The translations under genes were made by a program, and so were the position numbers. 64,000 nucleotides of DNA. Source: Chrysemys picta bellii (Eukaryota > Chordata > Testudines > Emydidae). The notes beneath the pieces were generated by a model that saw only the letters and a list, made by a program, of their open reading frames with translations, did no database searches and was not told the DNA's origin. Of the stretch, positions 33,153 to 44,997 are shown piece after piece. Numbering within the stretch: the first letter of the stretch is position 1; the number at the start of each line of letters is the position of its first letter. Location: positions 16,516,572 through 16,580,571 of the forward strand of contig NC_088800.1 in the NCBI RefSeq assembly GCF_011386835.1, given 5' to 3'.

Positions 33153-33739
33153 GTGAGTAAATAATCCAGTGTGTAATAAAACTTTAGCATACAGGAGTGT
33201 TGCTGAAACGCTGACCCTTTTTCTTAGCCCTGGTCACCTGATATGGCTTAGTTACAAAATCTTAATGACATGGTTCATGACATGATTCAGTTGCATGACA
33301 TGGCTCAATATCAACTTCATCAGAATCCAAATGCTGAGTTTCAAAGTGTCTCTAAGGCATGGACTGTAAACCTGTGAAAAAACTGTCATTTTCAGTTCCT
33401 AAACCACAATGCTCCTAATCTGTTTTCATATTGCCTGAGTAATCTGTTAGTTCTCATCAGATGCCACTGATAAACTATATGCATGCTATGTGCATGTGTT
33501 CCATCCCTAAACACATGTGCTGTGTGTTTTGATTTCTGTAAGCATGCTAGCCAGAGATCCAGAGCAATGAAACTAGACTGTTGAGTACCAAACACATGTT
33601 CCGAGCAGCTGTATTCTGGAGCACAGTATTCTAGCCAGCCTGAAATACTAATAGAAACCATATCAATGCTTCTTAAATTGAGGATTGTGTTCTCTGCTCA
33701 TATTGGTTTGTAGAGTATTAATACACATAATTGTTGGTA

Positions 33740-34905
33740 GAGGTATTTATTCTTATCTTTTATCAAGTTACTGATCCATGAGAGGACCTTCCTCCTTATC
33801 CCATGACAGCTTACTTTGCTTAAGAGCCATTGGTGAGGGACCTTGTCAAAGGCTTTCTGAAAATCTAAGTACACTATATCCACTGGATCCCCCTTGTCTA
33901 CATGCTTTTTGACCCCCTCAAAGAATTCTAGTAGATTAGTGAGGTATGGTTTCCCTTTACGAAAAACATGTTGACTCTTCCCCAACAAGTTATGTTCACC
34001 TATGTGTCTGACAGTTTTGTTCTTTACTATAGTTTCAACCAGTTTGCCCAGTACTGAAGTCAAGCTTATTGGCCTGTAACTGCCAGGATCACTTCTGGAG
34101 CCCTTTTTAAAAATTGGCATCACATTAGCTATCCTCCAGTCATTTGGTACAGAAGCTAATTTAAATGATAGGTTACAGACTACAGTTTGTAGTCCTGCAA
34201 TTTCACATTTGAGTGCCATCAGAACTCTTGGGTGAAAACCATCTGGTCCTGGTGACTTATTACTGTTTAGTTTATCAATTTATTCCAAAACCTCCTCTAA
34301 TGACACCTCAATCTGGGACAGTTCCTCAGATTGTCACCTAAAAAGAATGGCTCAGGTTTGGGAATCTCCCTCACATCCTCAACTGTGAAGATCGATGCAA
34401 AGAATTAATTTAGTTTCTCTGCAATGGCCTTATTGTCCTTGAGTGATCCTTTAGCATCTTGATCATTCAGTGACCCCACTGGTTGTTTAGCAGGCTTCCT
34501 GCTTCTGATGTATTTAAAAAAAAATTGCTATTACTTTTTGAGTCTTTGGCTAGCTGTTCTTCAAATACTTTTTTGGCCTTCCTAATTATATTTTTATACT
34601 TAATTTGCCAGAGTTTATGCTCCTTTCTATTTTCCTCACTAGGATTTAACTTCCACTTTTTAAAGGATGCCTTTTTGCCTCTCACTGCTTCTCTTACTTT
34701 GTTGTTTAGCCACGGTGGCTCTTTTTTTTGGTTCTCTTACTATGTTTTTTAATTTGGGGTATACATTTAAGTTGAGCCTCTATTATGGAGTCTTTAAAAA
34801 GTTTCCATGCAGCTTGCAGGAATTTTACTTTTGGTGCTGCACCTTTTAATTTCTGTTTAACCAACGTCCTCATTTTTGTGTAGTCCCACACCTCATTTTT
34901 GTGGT
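33740..34905 (-). mobile_element. CR1-clade LINE internal fragment (antisense)
   Basis: The minus strand reads part of ORF2: a basic linker (TPSEEN/KAKKVFEEQLA-type at 34690-34500), then reverse transcriptase with ANVMPIFKKGSRSDPGSYRP, ISLTSVLGKLVET and VDIVYLDFQKAFDKVPHQWL (about 34150-33790). The frame is broken in several places, the catalytic YxDD block is missing and no 3' UTR is present, so it is an internal piece truncated at both ends. It sits antisense in the intron. Confidence 0.85.
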
Positions 34906-34925
34906 GTTTTCCCCACAGAGGCTCG

Positions 34926-35390
34926 TTTGGGGGGGGGGGGTTTCCAGATGCAGTGGCAATGGGACTCTACAGGGGCTTCCAGGGGAAGGTTGTTGGGGCT
35001 CAGTGGAGGGGTCTGGATGTGGGGGTCTTAGTAGGGGGGTCTGGGTGCTGAGGGAGTGGGGCTTGGTGGGGTGGGGGTCTGGGTGCAGACAGTTGGCTGT
35101 CGGTGTGGGGACCCAGGGTGGTGCAGGGGGTGGGGTATCAGGGTGGGGGTTTGAGTGTAGGGAACTCAGTGGGGGGTGTCTGGGTACAGGGGTCTGGAAG
35201 CAGGGGGTCTGGGTTCAGGGGGGCTCCAGATGTAGGGGTTGATGTGCAGTGGCATGGGGTTTGGGTATGGAGAGCTAGGGGAGTTCTGGGTGTACGGGGT
35301 GAGGGTGGCATGGGTGTCTGGGTATGGGAGGTCTGGATGCACAGGGGTTGGGTGGATGGGGGAGCAGCTCCCCGTACAGTGACCCCTCCC
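34926..35390 (+). repeat. G-rich degenerate minisatellite
   Basis: This is a loose tandem array of units of about 12-22 bp built on gggggtctgggtgcag (for example ggtctgggttcagggg, ggtctggatgcacagg). G runs of three or more occur every few bases on the coding strand. Long frames on both strands are compositional. The array continues into a GC-rich segment to about 35600 that I cannot classify. Confidence 0.8.
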
Positions 35391-36446
35391 CCCACAGCTG
35401 AGGATTGATGGGGACAGGAAGCAGGGGAGGCTGCTGAGCTTCCTGCAGCTGGGGGAGGCTTCTGGAGGTGGGTCTGACACAGACCCAGCCACTCCTTGCA
35501 GGGGAAGAGGAAGTCCCAACCTCTCCTGCCTCCAGCCCAGCCGGGACTAGCAGCTGATCCCCGGCTCAGGGTAGGAGCCACTGGCTGGAGTTTTCCCAGC
35601 CCCACAGTGATTTACCTCTCTGCTGGCTGCTCTGGGTGCCTGGAAAGTTGTACCTGCATTGCTAGGGAGTCGTGCGTGACTGTTTTTGCAGCTTCGCTGT
35701 CAGAAAGTCATTTTTCTGCAGGGAAGCAAAGAAATCTGCGGGAGACATGAATTTTGTGCACGCACTGTGGTGCAGAATTCTCCCAGGAGTAAATTAAAGC
35801 AGTACAATTTGTATGTGTGTAGGCAAGGCCTATGAACATGATCTTTGGACCTGTTGAGCCTTCAACTCCCATGGAAGTCAATAGAAGTGAAGAGCAGTTA
35901 GCACCTCAAAGATCCTAATTTTGCAATATGTATTTAGTAGGATAGTAACCTTGGATTGTTCTCCTGCTCTTCTGAAATGTTCTCTTAGCCCTTTCCTCCA
36001 TTCTCCTGCCTGCTTTCTGGAAATGGGATAAAGCCAGACATTTTAGCTATAGCTGTTAAACATACCATTTATCCAGGAAAGAAAAATGGGGTCTGCTGTG
36101 ATGAATCTGTTTGAACTATACATTTTTAATAGTTTTTTTTCCTGGAATGACAGAGCCTATTAGTTCACTCTAGGAATTTACTGCAGGCCAAGTGTCATAT
36201 TTTGTCTATGCTCATACTTTTGCGATGAGTTTCCCAAAGCAAATAGCTGGAACAAGTCGAAGCTATTTTTTGAAAGCTCCAAGACGGGAAAGGCTTAGCT
36301 GAAATAAATGATTTTTTAGTAAAGTAAAAGAAAAAAAAATCTAATATCAGACCAAGAATATAACTAAATACATGCTGTCAACCCAATTAGTTTTATAACA
36401 GTGCAAGTATTAAATGTAACAGCTGAGGTTTAAGCTAAAAACAGAC

Positions 36447-36667
36447 TAAAGGTTTGTCTACACTACAATGGCACAGGTATGATGCACTGTAGTGTAGACA
36501 CGTTCTACAGCGATGGAAGAGGTTTTTACATTGCTGTAATTAATCCACCCGCTTGAGAGGGAATTCTTCCATCGACCTAGCAGTGTCTATACTGGGGCTT
36601 AGGTTGGCTTAACTACATCTCTCAGGAGTGTGAATTTTTCAAGTTTTAGGTGGAGATCAGGCCTTAG
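36447..36667. mobile_element. Chompy-like MITE, ~220 bp
   Basis: The left end actaaaggtttgtctacact is inverted against the right-end gagatcaggccttagtg, with inner agtgtagacac and cagtgtctatact blocks. The interior has inverted cgatggaagag and cttccatcga blocks. The design matches the elements at 1919 and 20554. Confidence 0.65.
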
Positions 36668-37853
36668 TGACTATTAACCCTTTTGTTCCTGGTTTTTCCT
36701 TGCAATTGCTGTATTGCCATTATCCCATTACAATGGATTTTAATGGAATTGTCATGTTAAGATGTAGCTAGTCCATTCAGCAGCCCAGCAGTTGCGTTCT
36801 ATGTAGTAATAATCTGGAAAACAAGGAACTCTTGGATGGCTAATTATAGTGACAGTTTGTCCTACTGTAACCCAATGGGGCTGATCCATCAAGGCTTTCT
36901 ACCTGCAGAACACCCATTGACATCACTGGGGCACCTTACCTGGAGAGCTTGCAAGATAGAGTAAAATAAATTAAACTAGTCTAACATTTTATCAATCACC
37001 CTCTTTAATGAAGAGGAGCACACTTGACTGCAAGAACCAGAGCCCATCTGTGCCTCATCAAAGTCAATGGCAAAACTCCCATTTTCTTCAATAGGGTCAG
37101 GATTTCTTGGTGCAGTCACTGGAGAGATCTTGGCGCCTTGCAGAAGAATAGGGGTGCTAACCTTATTAGCCTGCCTAAAGTTCAGCTTGGATGGTTCTGT
37201 CTACAGAATGCCCCTTCCAGGTTCAATTTGATAGGGGATTTTTCTTCACTTTCTGCCCTAACCTGTTTTATAGTGTTGCTTAAACAGCTGCTGAATTTTA
37301 CCGCAGAGGTCGCTGCAGATTTGTGATAGGTAAACTGATCTGATCCTTGAACCGTACATCATTTGTACTTCAGTCTGAGTTTATAAAGCACCCGAGGACC
37401 TTTTGGAAGACATGTGCTATTTATAAGGACACTAATAATGCACATTTGCATCAAACATGCACTCAAAAAGAAGGAAAATTGACCCTCTGCACAGATTCTA
37501 GGGAGGTGAATTTATTTGAGATCTAGTCCGTTGCTGATATGAAAACAAAGAGTTAAATGAGAATTGCTAAGTGCATCCCAGATGAAGCACATTCCACTCA
37601 GAGTGGCATGTGATGGAAATGCTGATTTTGAACATTTAAACCGCTCTAGAAACTCAGTGTCAAATAAGCAAATTAAATATGCTTCCTAATGGATTTTGCA
37701 TATATGGAAAAGTGAATATGTGGTTGAGTCATTGGAGAACATCTAGTTCGCAGGTGTCCCAGTGTCACACTGATGGCAGATACCAATGATTAAATCAGAC
37801 AAGTGACAAAGGTTTAACTATTGTTTGTTTATAAATGGCTTTGTTTTCTTTAG

Positions 37854-37954
37854 TTCTATAGTGGTGATGGCATCCAAAGGCAGATTCATTTCAAAAGGAC
37901 CCTGGACTAAAGTACTGGAAAAACTTGGAGTTGAGAAGGGTTTTAAGTTAAAAG
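37854..37954 (+). CDS. CEMIP: CEMIP exon Q (GG-type lectin domain)
   Basis: This completes Asn-816 and encodes residues 817-849: SIVVMASKGRFISKGPWTKV and LEKLGVEKGFKLK, with one base of Asp-850. VxMASKGR and GPWTxVLEKLG are typical of the second GG lectin domain of CEMIP. The acceptor is ttctttag and the donor aaaag|gtaagg. Confidence 0.96.
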
Positions 37955-40058
37955 GTAAGGAATTTTAAAAACATAAATACAAACTTTTGATGTGTTAACC
38001 TAACAAGTTAAAAACCTTCAATATACCAACTCCTGCTAGTAAACTGACCTTGCGCAAATGAGTGGGCACTGTGCTTCTCAACTGGACTCACGTGTCAGTG
38101 AGAGAGATGCAGACCTCCCTCCTTGAGGACAGTTTGGGAAAGACCTCGGGATTTCTGCCACCCAGGCTCAGTGTGATGTCTATCATTTGGGAATATGGCA
38201 TAAGGAGAAGCCACATTTACAACATCCTTGTGCTGAATGGATGCTAAGATGGCATCCACACCAGCTGTAGAGAAGGCAGTGCATTTTGGTACCCTTCGTG
38301 GAAGAAGTGCCCAGATAGCGCCCTTCCAAGTGGTGGGGAGTGAAAATACCAAATTAAAGACCATTCTGAGTGTGTCCAGGTGTCTCCTAAACATCCAGAC
38401 TGTTAAACCAGAGTGCCAAGTATCAGCACAACTAAACAGCTATTTTAAATTGAGGCTTATTTAATCGTGCTTTGCTTACACATGCCTAAACCTTCCATAT
38501 CTACCTAACAATATTCTCTGTCTACAGTGCTATGATTAACACAGAATTGCTTTGAGTTCCCTCTTGAAAGTACATCCTCTATAAGGCAGTACGTCTCTGC
38601 CCACTGTCACAGCAATGACCTTTGCTAAATGCTGTTCCCAAAAGTAATGACAGTTTTAGAGAAGGTAGAGAACTTACTTCAGGGGAGATGGCTCTGGTAC
38701 CTCTTTTCCATCTCTAACTTCTCTAGTCCTCTGATTCTGCTAATGATTTCTTTTAAGATAGCCATTGATTCAGAGATAAATCATATATTCAAACTGCCAC
38801 ACCTAGCCCCAGCATCCAATGTGTCTGTAACTGACTGTATAATATTGTCATTGAGAAATTGTTGGTCGATATCTGCTCTGGAATTGCACGTATTTACATT
38901 GCATCAAGACACACACCAACCCCAGAGAGTTTGCCATTGGAAGCTACTGTAACTTTAGCAAGTATTTTCTTTGAGATAAGGGAACCAGTAAGAATTGAAA
39001 ATGGAGTCTCCAGCCAGCACCATTACATACCAGATGGTTCAGAAAGATCAGAGTGCACCTAGAGTCAGAGGCAAAGTTAGAAGCAATTGGCAATTGGTTT
39101 GGACCTAATTGTGAGGTTCCTGTTTATCAAGAACCAAATTTACCATGTTGTTTGGCTAAAACAAGTCGTGAGCAGAGCTGTGTGGAGGAGAGAAGTTTTG
39201 TTTTGCAAAGAATTTCAAGATTTCCAAATTTCCCATTGTTCAAAATAGGAATGAAAACTAAAAATTTCAAAATTCTCTGCAAAGGACAATTCTGAAAAGT
39301 AATATTTTGGGCCATTCATTTTGATTCTGACTTTCAAAATGTGTATTAGATTATCATACATAATTTCATACAAAATGTGAAACAAAGGATTGTTTCAAAA
39401 CTAAATGTTGAACCGTTTTATTTGGAAAATGTCAAAAACAGGACCTTTCAACATTGTGGTGTTCCTCTCTGCATTAATTAATTGATAATAGTTCACATGA
39501 CACACAGCAGAGTATGACCTTACAAACATCTAACACGTACAACAGAAAATTTTATAACCAGAGCACCCTCTTTAACACAGGTAGAGTGCATAGTGGTTAG
39601 CTCCATGAAGTTTGCATGTGTGTGAGTGGCATGAAGTCAAAGAGAAGTTTAAGGGGTGACTTGGTTACAGGCTAGAAGTATCTACACAGAGAACAAATAT
39701 TTAATAATGGGCTCTTCATTCTAGCAGAGAAAGGTATAACACGATCCAATGGCTGGAAGTTGAAACTAGACAAATGCAAACTGGAAATAAGGCGTACATT
39801 TAATGAGCGTAATTAACCATTGGAACAGTTTACCAAGTGTCATAGTGGATTCTCTATCACTGACATTTTTAAAATCAAGGTTGGATGTTATTCTAAAAAA
39901 TCTGCTGTAGGAATTATTTGGGGGATGTTCTATGGCCTGTGTGGTACAGGAGGCCAGGCTAATGATCTCAGTGGTTTCCTCTGACCTTGGAATCTATGAA
40001 AGTCCTTCGACTTGTTTGCAGTCAGCTGCAATACCAATTTATTGCTGTTGGTTTTCAG
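37955..40058 (+). other. CEMIP: CEMIP last intron (Q-R)
   Basis: This 2104-bp intron shows a CR1 3' end over about 39640-40010, finishing some 45 bp before the last acceptor. No other element is recognised in 37955-39600. Confidence 0.82.
39640..40010 (+). mobile_element. CR1 LINE 3' end
   Basis: One frame reads NGWKLKLDKCKLEIRRTFNE then RN, the conserved block just before the CR1 ORF2 end. This is followed by LEQFT- and SITDIFK-like remnants. The 3' UTR tail has ggccaggctaatgatctcag and ccttggaatctatgaa. It is decayed and in the same sense as CEMIP. Confidence 0.8.
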
Positions 40059-40186
40059 ATAAAATGGCTTTTGTCGGATTCAAAGGCAGCTTTCGACCAG
40101 TCTGGGTGAAACTGATCACCGAGGAGGATGCAGCTAAAATCTATCAAGTTGTGCCAATCCCTGTGGTGAAGAAAATGAAATTATGA
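40059..40186 (+). CDS. CEMIP: CEMIP terminal coding exon R
   Basis: This completes Asp-850 and encodes residues 851-891 then TGA (40184-40186): KMAFVGFKGSFRPVWVKLIT, EEDAAKIYQVVPIPVVKKMK, L. FVGFKGSFRPxWV closes the GG lectin fold. The basic tail KKMKL corresponds to the KKKKL end of human CEMIP and rules out CEMIP2. The acceptor is ggttttcag. A second usable-looking AG lies 38 bases upstream (see findings). Confidence 0.97.
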
Positions 40187-40877
40187 GGACACCATGCTTT
40201 GCCTTCCTGCTGTTAGCACTGCCCTAATAGAAAAGGACTACTGACTCTGCTCCCAACAGGCACCGTGCCACAGCGCTCCAGAGATGTAGTATTTCTTTGT
40301 TGCTGTACATGAAGAAAGCTTTATTGCAAGTGGGTAGATGGCCACATGTGACAAACAGCATTCCTTGTGCTGCACATCTTGTTTGATCCTGCCCTATTGA
40401 TTTGCTTGCTGAAACCAGATTTACCTTTATTTTCTAAGCTAATATCTGGGGCAAAACTGTTTTCAAATAGTGGGGAGGGGAGTGTCAGTGCCTTTTACAT
40501 GGCCTGGTCATGTTCTGCCTCTACATCCCTTGTGAGCCTCTCAGGTATGAATGTCAAATCTAATTGCCATACAAGACTCGGAATTTTCCCATGGGACTGT
40601 TTTTGAGAGTGCAATCAGCTGCTCGCACAAAACTGGGAATGCAAATTCAGAGACTGGCTGAAAATTTGGATCATAAATCATAAATTATAGTCAGTATCTG
40701 AAAGCTGCAAAACATGGTCAAACAATGAGAATTTATTTGAAAGCTTCTGCACTCTTCTGTCAAACTGCTGCAGAATCCCGAGACTAAATTGTACATGCTG
40801 AACCACTTGGGAGTTATCACATTTCAGCTGATGGTACATAGTGAGGAAAGAAATGGCATAGGAGTGATTTAACACAT

Positions 40878-42035
40878 TGTGATGCTTTGGGTTCACCCAG
40901 ACCAATAAGGGGTTGTGTCACTACTTGCCCTGGGTGCCTCCGTGCTATGCAGCTATGGCGCAGAACTCTGACACCAGCAGCCAGCTCAGTGATCTCACCC
41001 TGGCTTCCACCTGCTTGATTAGTCCTTGCAGGGTGACACCAACAGCCTCTTCTGACCGGAGTCCACCCAAAACAGTCTCCCCTGTGGCGCTCAGCCCCTC
41101 TCGCTGTAGCATTCACCAAACCTTATCAAGTTCGTTGCTCCTTTGGTGAGAGAGTACGCAACACCGGCCTGTTAGTTTGGCTGAGGATTTTACTCTTCAG
41201 TTTGAAACACTGCACTGAGATGGTGGTGTACTAAAACAAGATTAAGTTTATTAACAAGGAAGTGATATTGAACTGATACCAAGTAGACAGAACTGGGACC
41301 GAAATGCCTACAAACAAACAAACAAAAGTAAAAATACCATTCTAAGACTAAAACCTAACTTAAACTAGAGTCTCTTGTTCAAAGTAGTTTTCTCACCACA
41401 CTTGTTCTTCCAGCATGGCTGGCCAGTTCTTAACCCCGAACCAACACAGAGCTCAGAGCACTTCGTTTCTTTGTCTCTTCAGATGAAGGATGCCAAAAAG
41501 GCTTTTTCTCTCCGCTGATATCCTCAAAGTTTTATCTTTGTTTTCAAAGTCAGGAAGCCTGCTTGGGGGCTCAGCTTGCTGGGTCCACCCAGGAGCTGAC
41601 ACCATGTTCATTTTTACAGTCTCCTCCTCCCGCTGTGATAGTGGCTCTCGCCCCAACTCGCTAGTTTGATGGCTTTGTTTACCTTTTATGTAAATGTACT
41701 TCCATTGTCTCTCTTGGCTCAATTGACATTGGAGACACATTTGTGCAGGTGGGCCCATGTTCCTTTGTCAAGGGCAGGGTGCCTTATGCCCTACCTGCCA
41801 AACACAATTTTAAGAACATATTTCCAGCGCACATTTATAAGTTTTCATACATCATGCATACATGCACCAGCAATAATATTAATGACCAACTTGTTACCAG
41901 TTGCCTATGATATCTTACATGGCACCTTTTAGATACAGTAAATTGGGGTACACTGAGCTGGTTAGGCCAATGGAGGCTCACTGCTAGAAACTAGGGCACC
42001 CCTTACCCTCTGGCATTGGGGTGTTCTTAGGGTCA
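40878..42035 (-). mobile_element. Solo LTR of an endogenous retrovirus (antisense), 1158 bp
   Basis: On the minus strand it starts TGACCCTAAGAAC and ends AAAGCATCACA, the TG..CA ends of an LTR. A 5-bp target duplication, cacat, lies at 40873-40877 and 42036-42040. On the minus strand a TATA box (41834-41839) and further on an AATAAA (complement of 41247-41252) sit in the order expected for U3-R. No gag, pol or env lies on either side, so this is a solo LTR left by recombination. The family name is not known to me. Confidence 0.85.
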
Positions 42036-43522
42036 CACATGTGCAAACCAAATATGGTCATAAGGGAACCTGCTATTTCTGCTCAATCCCATAACCAACA
42101 ACTGGCGTTCCCATGGTTATGCTTTTAAATAGCTGTTGTCATGATTCTGTGTTTTTCCCAGGCAAGCAGCCACAGACTGATGGAAAAGACCTGACAACCA
42201 TGCTCTTCACACTTACTCAGACTTTCTCACACATTCCTTCAAATATAAATTTTCAGAGCCAGCCCAGTGGACTGGTTGTGCCTACGTGACATGCTACCGA
42301 GAGGATCCATGCTTGGGTCTCTCGCCCCCAGGCAGGGAATGCTGGGGAGTCATCTTACTCCATCCCTAATCAAGGGTGAGGATTAAATTGTACTTCCAGT
42401 GCAATCAAGGGGGACAGGATCAGGCCCAATGTGTTGTGCATTACTTGCCTGTAATTTCTTCTGGCCAGGGCAGTGAGTATGTTAATAGGCTCCAGAGGGA
42501 GCTAGATCTTTCCTGGAGGGTGAATCACTAAGATGTAGGGGGCTTTGAGGTCACGTGGAAGGGCTGAAGAGGAAAAGTTGATCCCAGGAGACACACCTCC
42601 TCCCCAAATAATGTAACCTTATGTATTTTCTGCCCCCTTTCCTTCAAAACATAATATTCTACGTTTAAAAAAATGGATGATGAGCAAAGTTGAGTGTAAA
42701 CCAGAACTGCTTTCTTCATTAAGCTGGGAAATGTATCTTAACCTTATAAAAACACTGTATATTGTTCAAAAATGCACATGATACAGTGCTTTGTGTTTCC
42801 CAAAGATATCATGCAGGTGTCTCAAGTGGCTTCTGTTATTCGGGTAACTTCCAAAAAAAATGGAGTACTTCTTGAAGTAGGCAAATTGTCCATATGCCAG
42901 AGCAGTTGTGTTTCCCTCCCCTCCACTACCCCCAAAAAAATCCATTGTTGGTTTGTCTTTTTAAATAGGACTTTTTTCTGAGTGTCTCTTTTTTCACTGT
43001 ATCTAAAATGTCAGCTCTGGATTGGAATGAAGCAGCCATGAATCCATGTGTCATTGCACATGGTGTCACTGTGCAGGTGCTGAATTCCAAAAGACCTTTC
43101 TGGCACTGTTTTTGGACCAGGTTGCTGTGTGAGTCAGTTATAAGTGGTATTCAGGCTCTAATGTAGGTATGTGCCCCTCCAGTCCTTCCTGGGTTTTAAA
43201 ACTGGAATTGCTTTTTTTCTATACTGTTTTTATATACTGTTTTCCTTAGCGGAATTTCAAGAGTGTTGCATTTTTTTGAAAGGATCCAGGGTTATTTCTC
43301 TTTTCCCTGGCTTCTTTACATCTCATAATGAAGGATTCCTCATTCAAGCAAAGGCATGTCTGCTCTAAACCATTCATGCCATTTGGGCTAATTCCACTAG
43401 ATGCAGTGTGAAAGGGCATAGCTCTCAAGAAATATACATTTCTCTCCCAATGTCTTATGATGATCTGGGTTCTTTCCATCCCCAGATCACAACTATTCCT
43501 TAAAAAAGATTAGTCTCACTTA

Positions 43523-43696
43523 CAGTTCAACCTCGATTATACAAATCTCATTTATCTGAAACTCCCTGTTAGCCAAAACAGGATCCTATCCCTTAAATCT
43601 AGTAATTACATTAAAAAATCCTTAATTATTCAGAACCCTGGCTATCTGAATGCATTCAGTGTCCTCCACAATATTCCCATAATCGAGGCTGTACTG
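43523..43696. mobile_element. Tigger-like (Tc1/mariner) MITE, 174 bp
   Basis: The ends cagttcaacctcgattata and ataatcgaggctgtactg are inverted repeats flanked by TA on both sides. They resemble the CAG..CCTCGATTAT ends of pogo/Tigger elements. It is AT-rich inside and has no transposase. It would lie in the CEMIP 3' UTR. Confidence 0.82.
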
Positions 43697-44698
43697 TAGG
43701 TACAACGGCATCTATTGCTCTGTATTAGCAGATCATATGTACAATATAATGAATGAAAAATACTAGAAAGGGGCCAAGACCAGAATTTTTTTATTCTGAA
43801 GGTTTTAGGAGAGGAACCAGGATCAAAACCCCTCTGGGTTTGGATTTGGTTTTCCAAAAACATCCTGTTTTTGCCCTTTGCTATTCTAGCCAATCACGTC
43901 TTTATATTGTAGTAGCTGAGCACCTATCGACTCAGTACAATCAAACCCAATGGAGCAGGAGTCGAGTTCTTTGTTTAACTAATACAAAAAGGCAAGTTGC
44001 ATTTGTACTGAAGTGTTGCTTCTAATTTTCACAATTTTTGGAATTCTCAGGGTGAAATCATAAGACTTGGCACTAGGAAATATACCTGTTTTTTAAATCA
44101 CATCTTATCCAGGGAAAAAAGTCTGTTTTGTTCTGTCATGCAAGGATAGTCATGTGGGCCCATTTAGGAGGAAGGGGATGGGTCTTACTCTGTAAATACT
44201 TAGGATAGGATCACTGCAACTTGTTAAGCCTTAGACAGAGAATGTGGCTCGGCATAATGGGCCAGATTCTCCCCTGAAACGCAAGCAGCTCCCATTGACT
44301 CAATGGGAGTTAAGTGCATGGAACTGACGGCAGAATTTGGCCTAATATCACCAACCAATAGTTCTGATATATCATTTTTTAAATATTTGTGGATTCTAGA
44401 GGTTGTACGTGTGTTCCTCTGCAAATAGTGAATTGACTGACTCCTTGTAGTTTGTACATTCTTTAAACTGTCCCATTCACAAACTGTAAATATCCTGTCT
44501 GTAAGGTTTTATTGCTGCAAATATTTTCACGTTAGCCTACATATACAGTCATCATTATTAAGGCAATTTTGGGGTGGGGGTGTGTCAGTTCAAATGCTTG
44601 TTTTACCTGTTGCCGAAATAGCTGGTCCTTTTTCGGAATTAGATGTATAGTGTTTTGTACATTTTCCTATAGACTTCACAATGAAAAAGATATATTTT

Positions 44699-44713
44699 CT
44701 ATTTATTTATTAC
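44699..44713 (+). promoter_or_regulatory. CEMIP: AU-rich element in CEMIP 3' UTR
   Basis: tctatttatttattac contains two overlapping ATTTA pentamers. It lies about 260 bases before the polyadenylation signal. Such elements bind mRNA decay or stabilising proteins; the function here is inferred. Confidence 0.55.
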
Positions 44714-44971
44714 AAAGGCACTATGAGACCTAAATTTGCAGAGATTTGAAGACCTGTTACTGGATTTGAGCATTGTCCAAGCTGTTAAGGAGGTTGGAAA
44801 TATGTCTTTTCAGATAATCTGCTTTGCACTTGAAAGTTATGTCCACAGAATGTGGCAATGCGTTGACTGTCTAGTTTATGCTGACAGAAGCTTTTGAAAG
44901 ATTCATTCCAAAAGTTTTTGCTTACAACAGAATTAATATGTAGTAACTTGGGATACAAAAAGGTTTATCAG

Positions 44972-44977
44972 AATAAA
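44972..44977 (+). promoter_or_regulatory. CEMIP: CEMIP polyadenylation signal (AATAAA)
   Basis: AATAAA in atcagaataaatattcaat is followed after about 30 bases by a T/G-rich stretch (actttgtctcttgtactc). It is the first canonical sense-strand signal after the stop codon. Confidence 0.6.
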
Positions 44978-44997
44978 TATTCAATGCCAAATTATGA

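Larger units (their letters stand above)
33153..37853 (+). other. CEMIP: CEMIP intron P-Q
   Basis: This 4701-bp intron holds an antisense CR1-clade fragment (33740-34905), a G-rich segment (34926-35390), a MITE-like end near 35750-35790 and a Chompy-like MITE at 36447. Between 33153-33700 and 36670-37850 nothing is recognised. Confidence 0.82.
6799..44997 (+). other. CEMIP: CEMIP gene, 3' portion (18 coding exons plus 3' UTR)
   Basis: CEMIP is a secreted/ER hyaluronan-binding protein needed for hyaluronan depolymerisation. Eighteen exons join in one frame to an 891-residue C-terminal fragment, every junction has AG/GT and the phases agree throughout. The family is recognised from near-identity to the remembered human CEMIP along its length (HFHLAGDVDE, FADNGIGLTLA, FFGEPGPWF, VVPIPVVK at the C-terminus). 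The paralogue CEMIP2/TMEM2 ends quite differently, in QASKAH. The promoter, signal peptide, G8 domain and first GG lectin domain are outside the window. Order and exon sizes look normal, with no frameshift or stop, so the gene appears functional. The 3' limit is inferred from a polyadenylation signal. Confidence 0.95.
40187..44997 (+). other. CEMIP: CEMIP 3' untranslated region (inferred extent)
   Basis: No AATAAA occurs between the stop codon and the first sense-strand signal at 44972, which sets the inferred end. The region contains an antisense solo LTR (40878-42035) and a Tigger-like MITE (43523-43696). Without these it would be about 3.4 kb, in line with the long 3' UTR I recall for human CEMIP. 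An AU-rich element lies at 44699-44713. Sequence between 42050 and 43520 shows nothing nameable. Confidence 0.6.

Noticed and set aside
6799..40186. Assignment to CEMIP2 (TMEM2) instead of CEMIP
   Set aside because: CEMIP-type motifs (FHHVPTGPS, LLFLKLKAQNEKEKFAFC) and the C-terminus VVPIPVVKKMKL do not fit CEMIP2, which ends in a different sequence.
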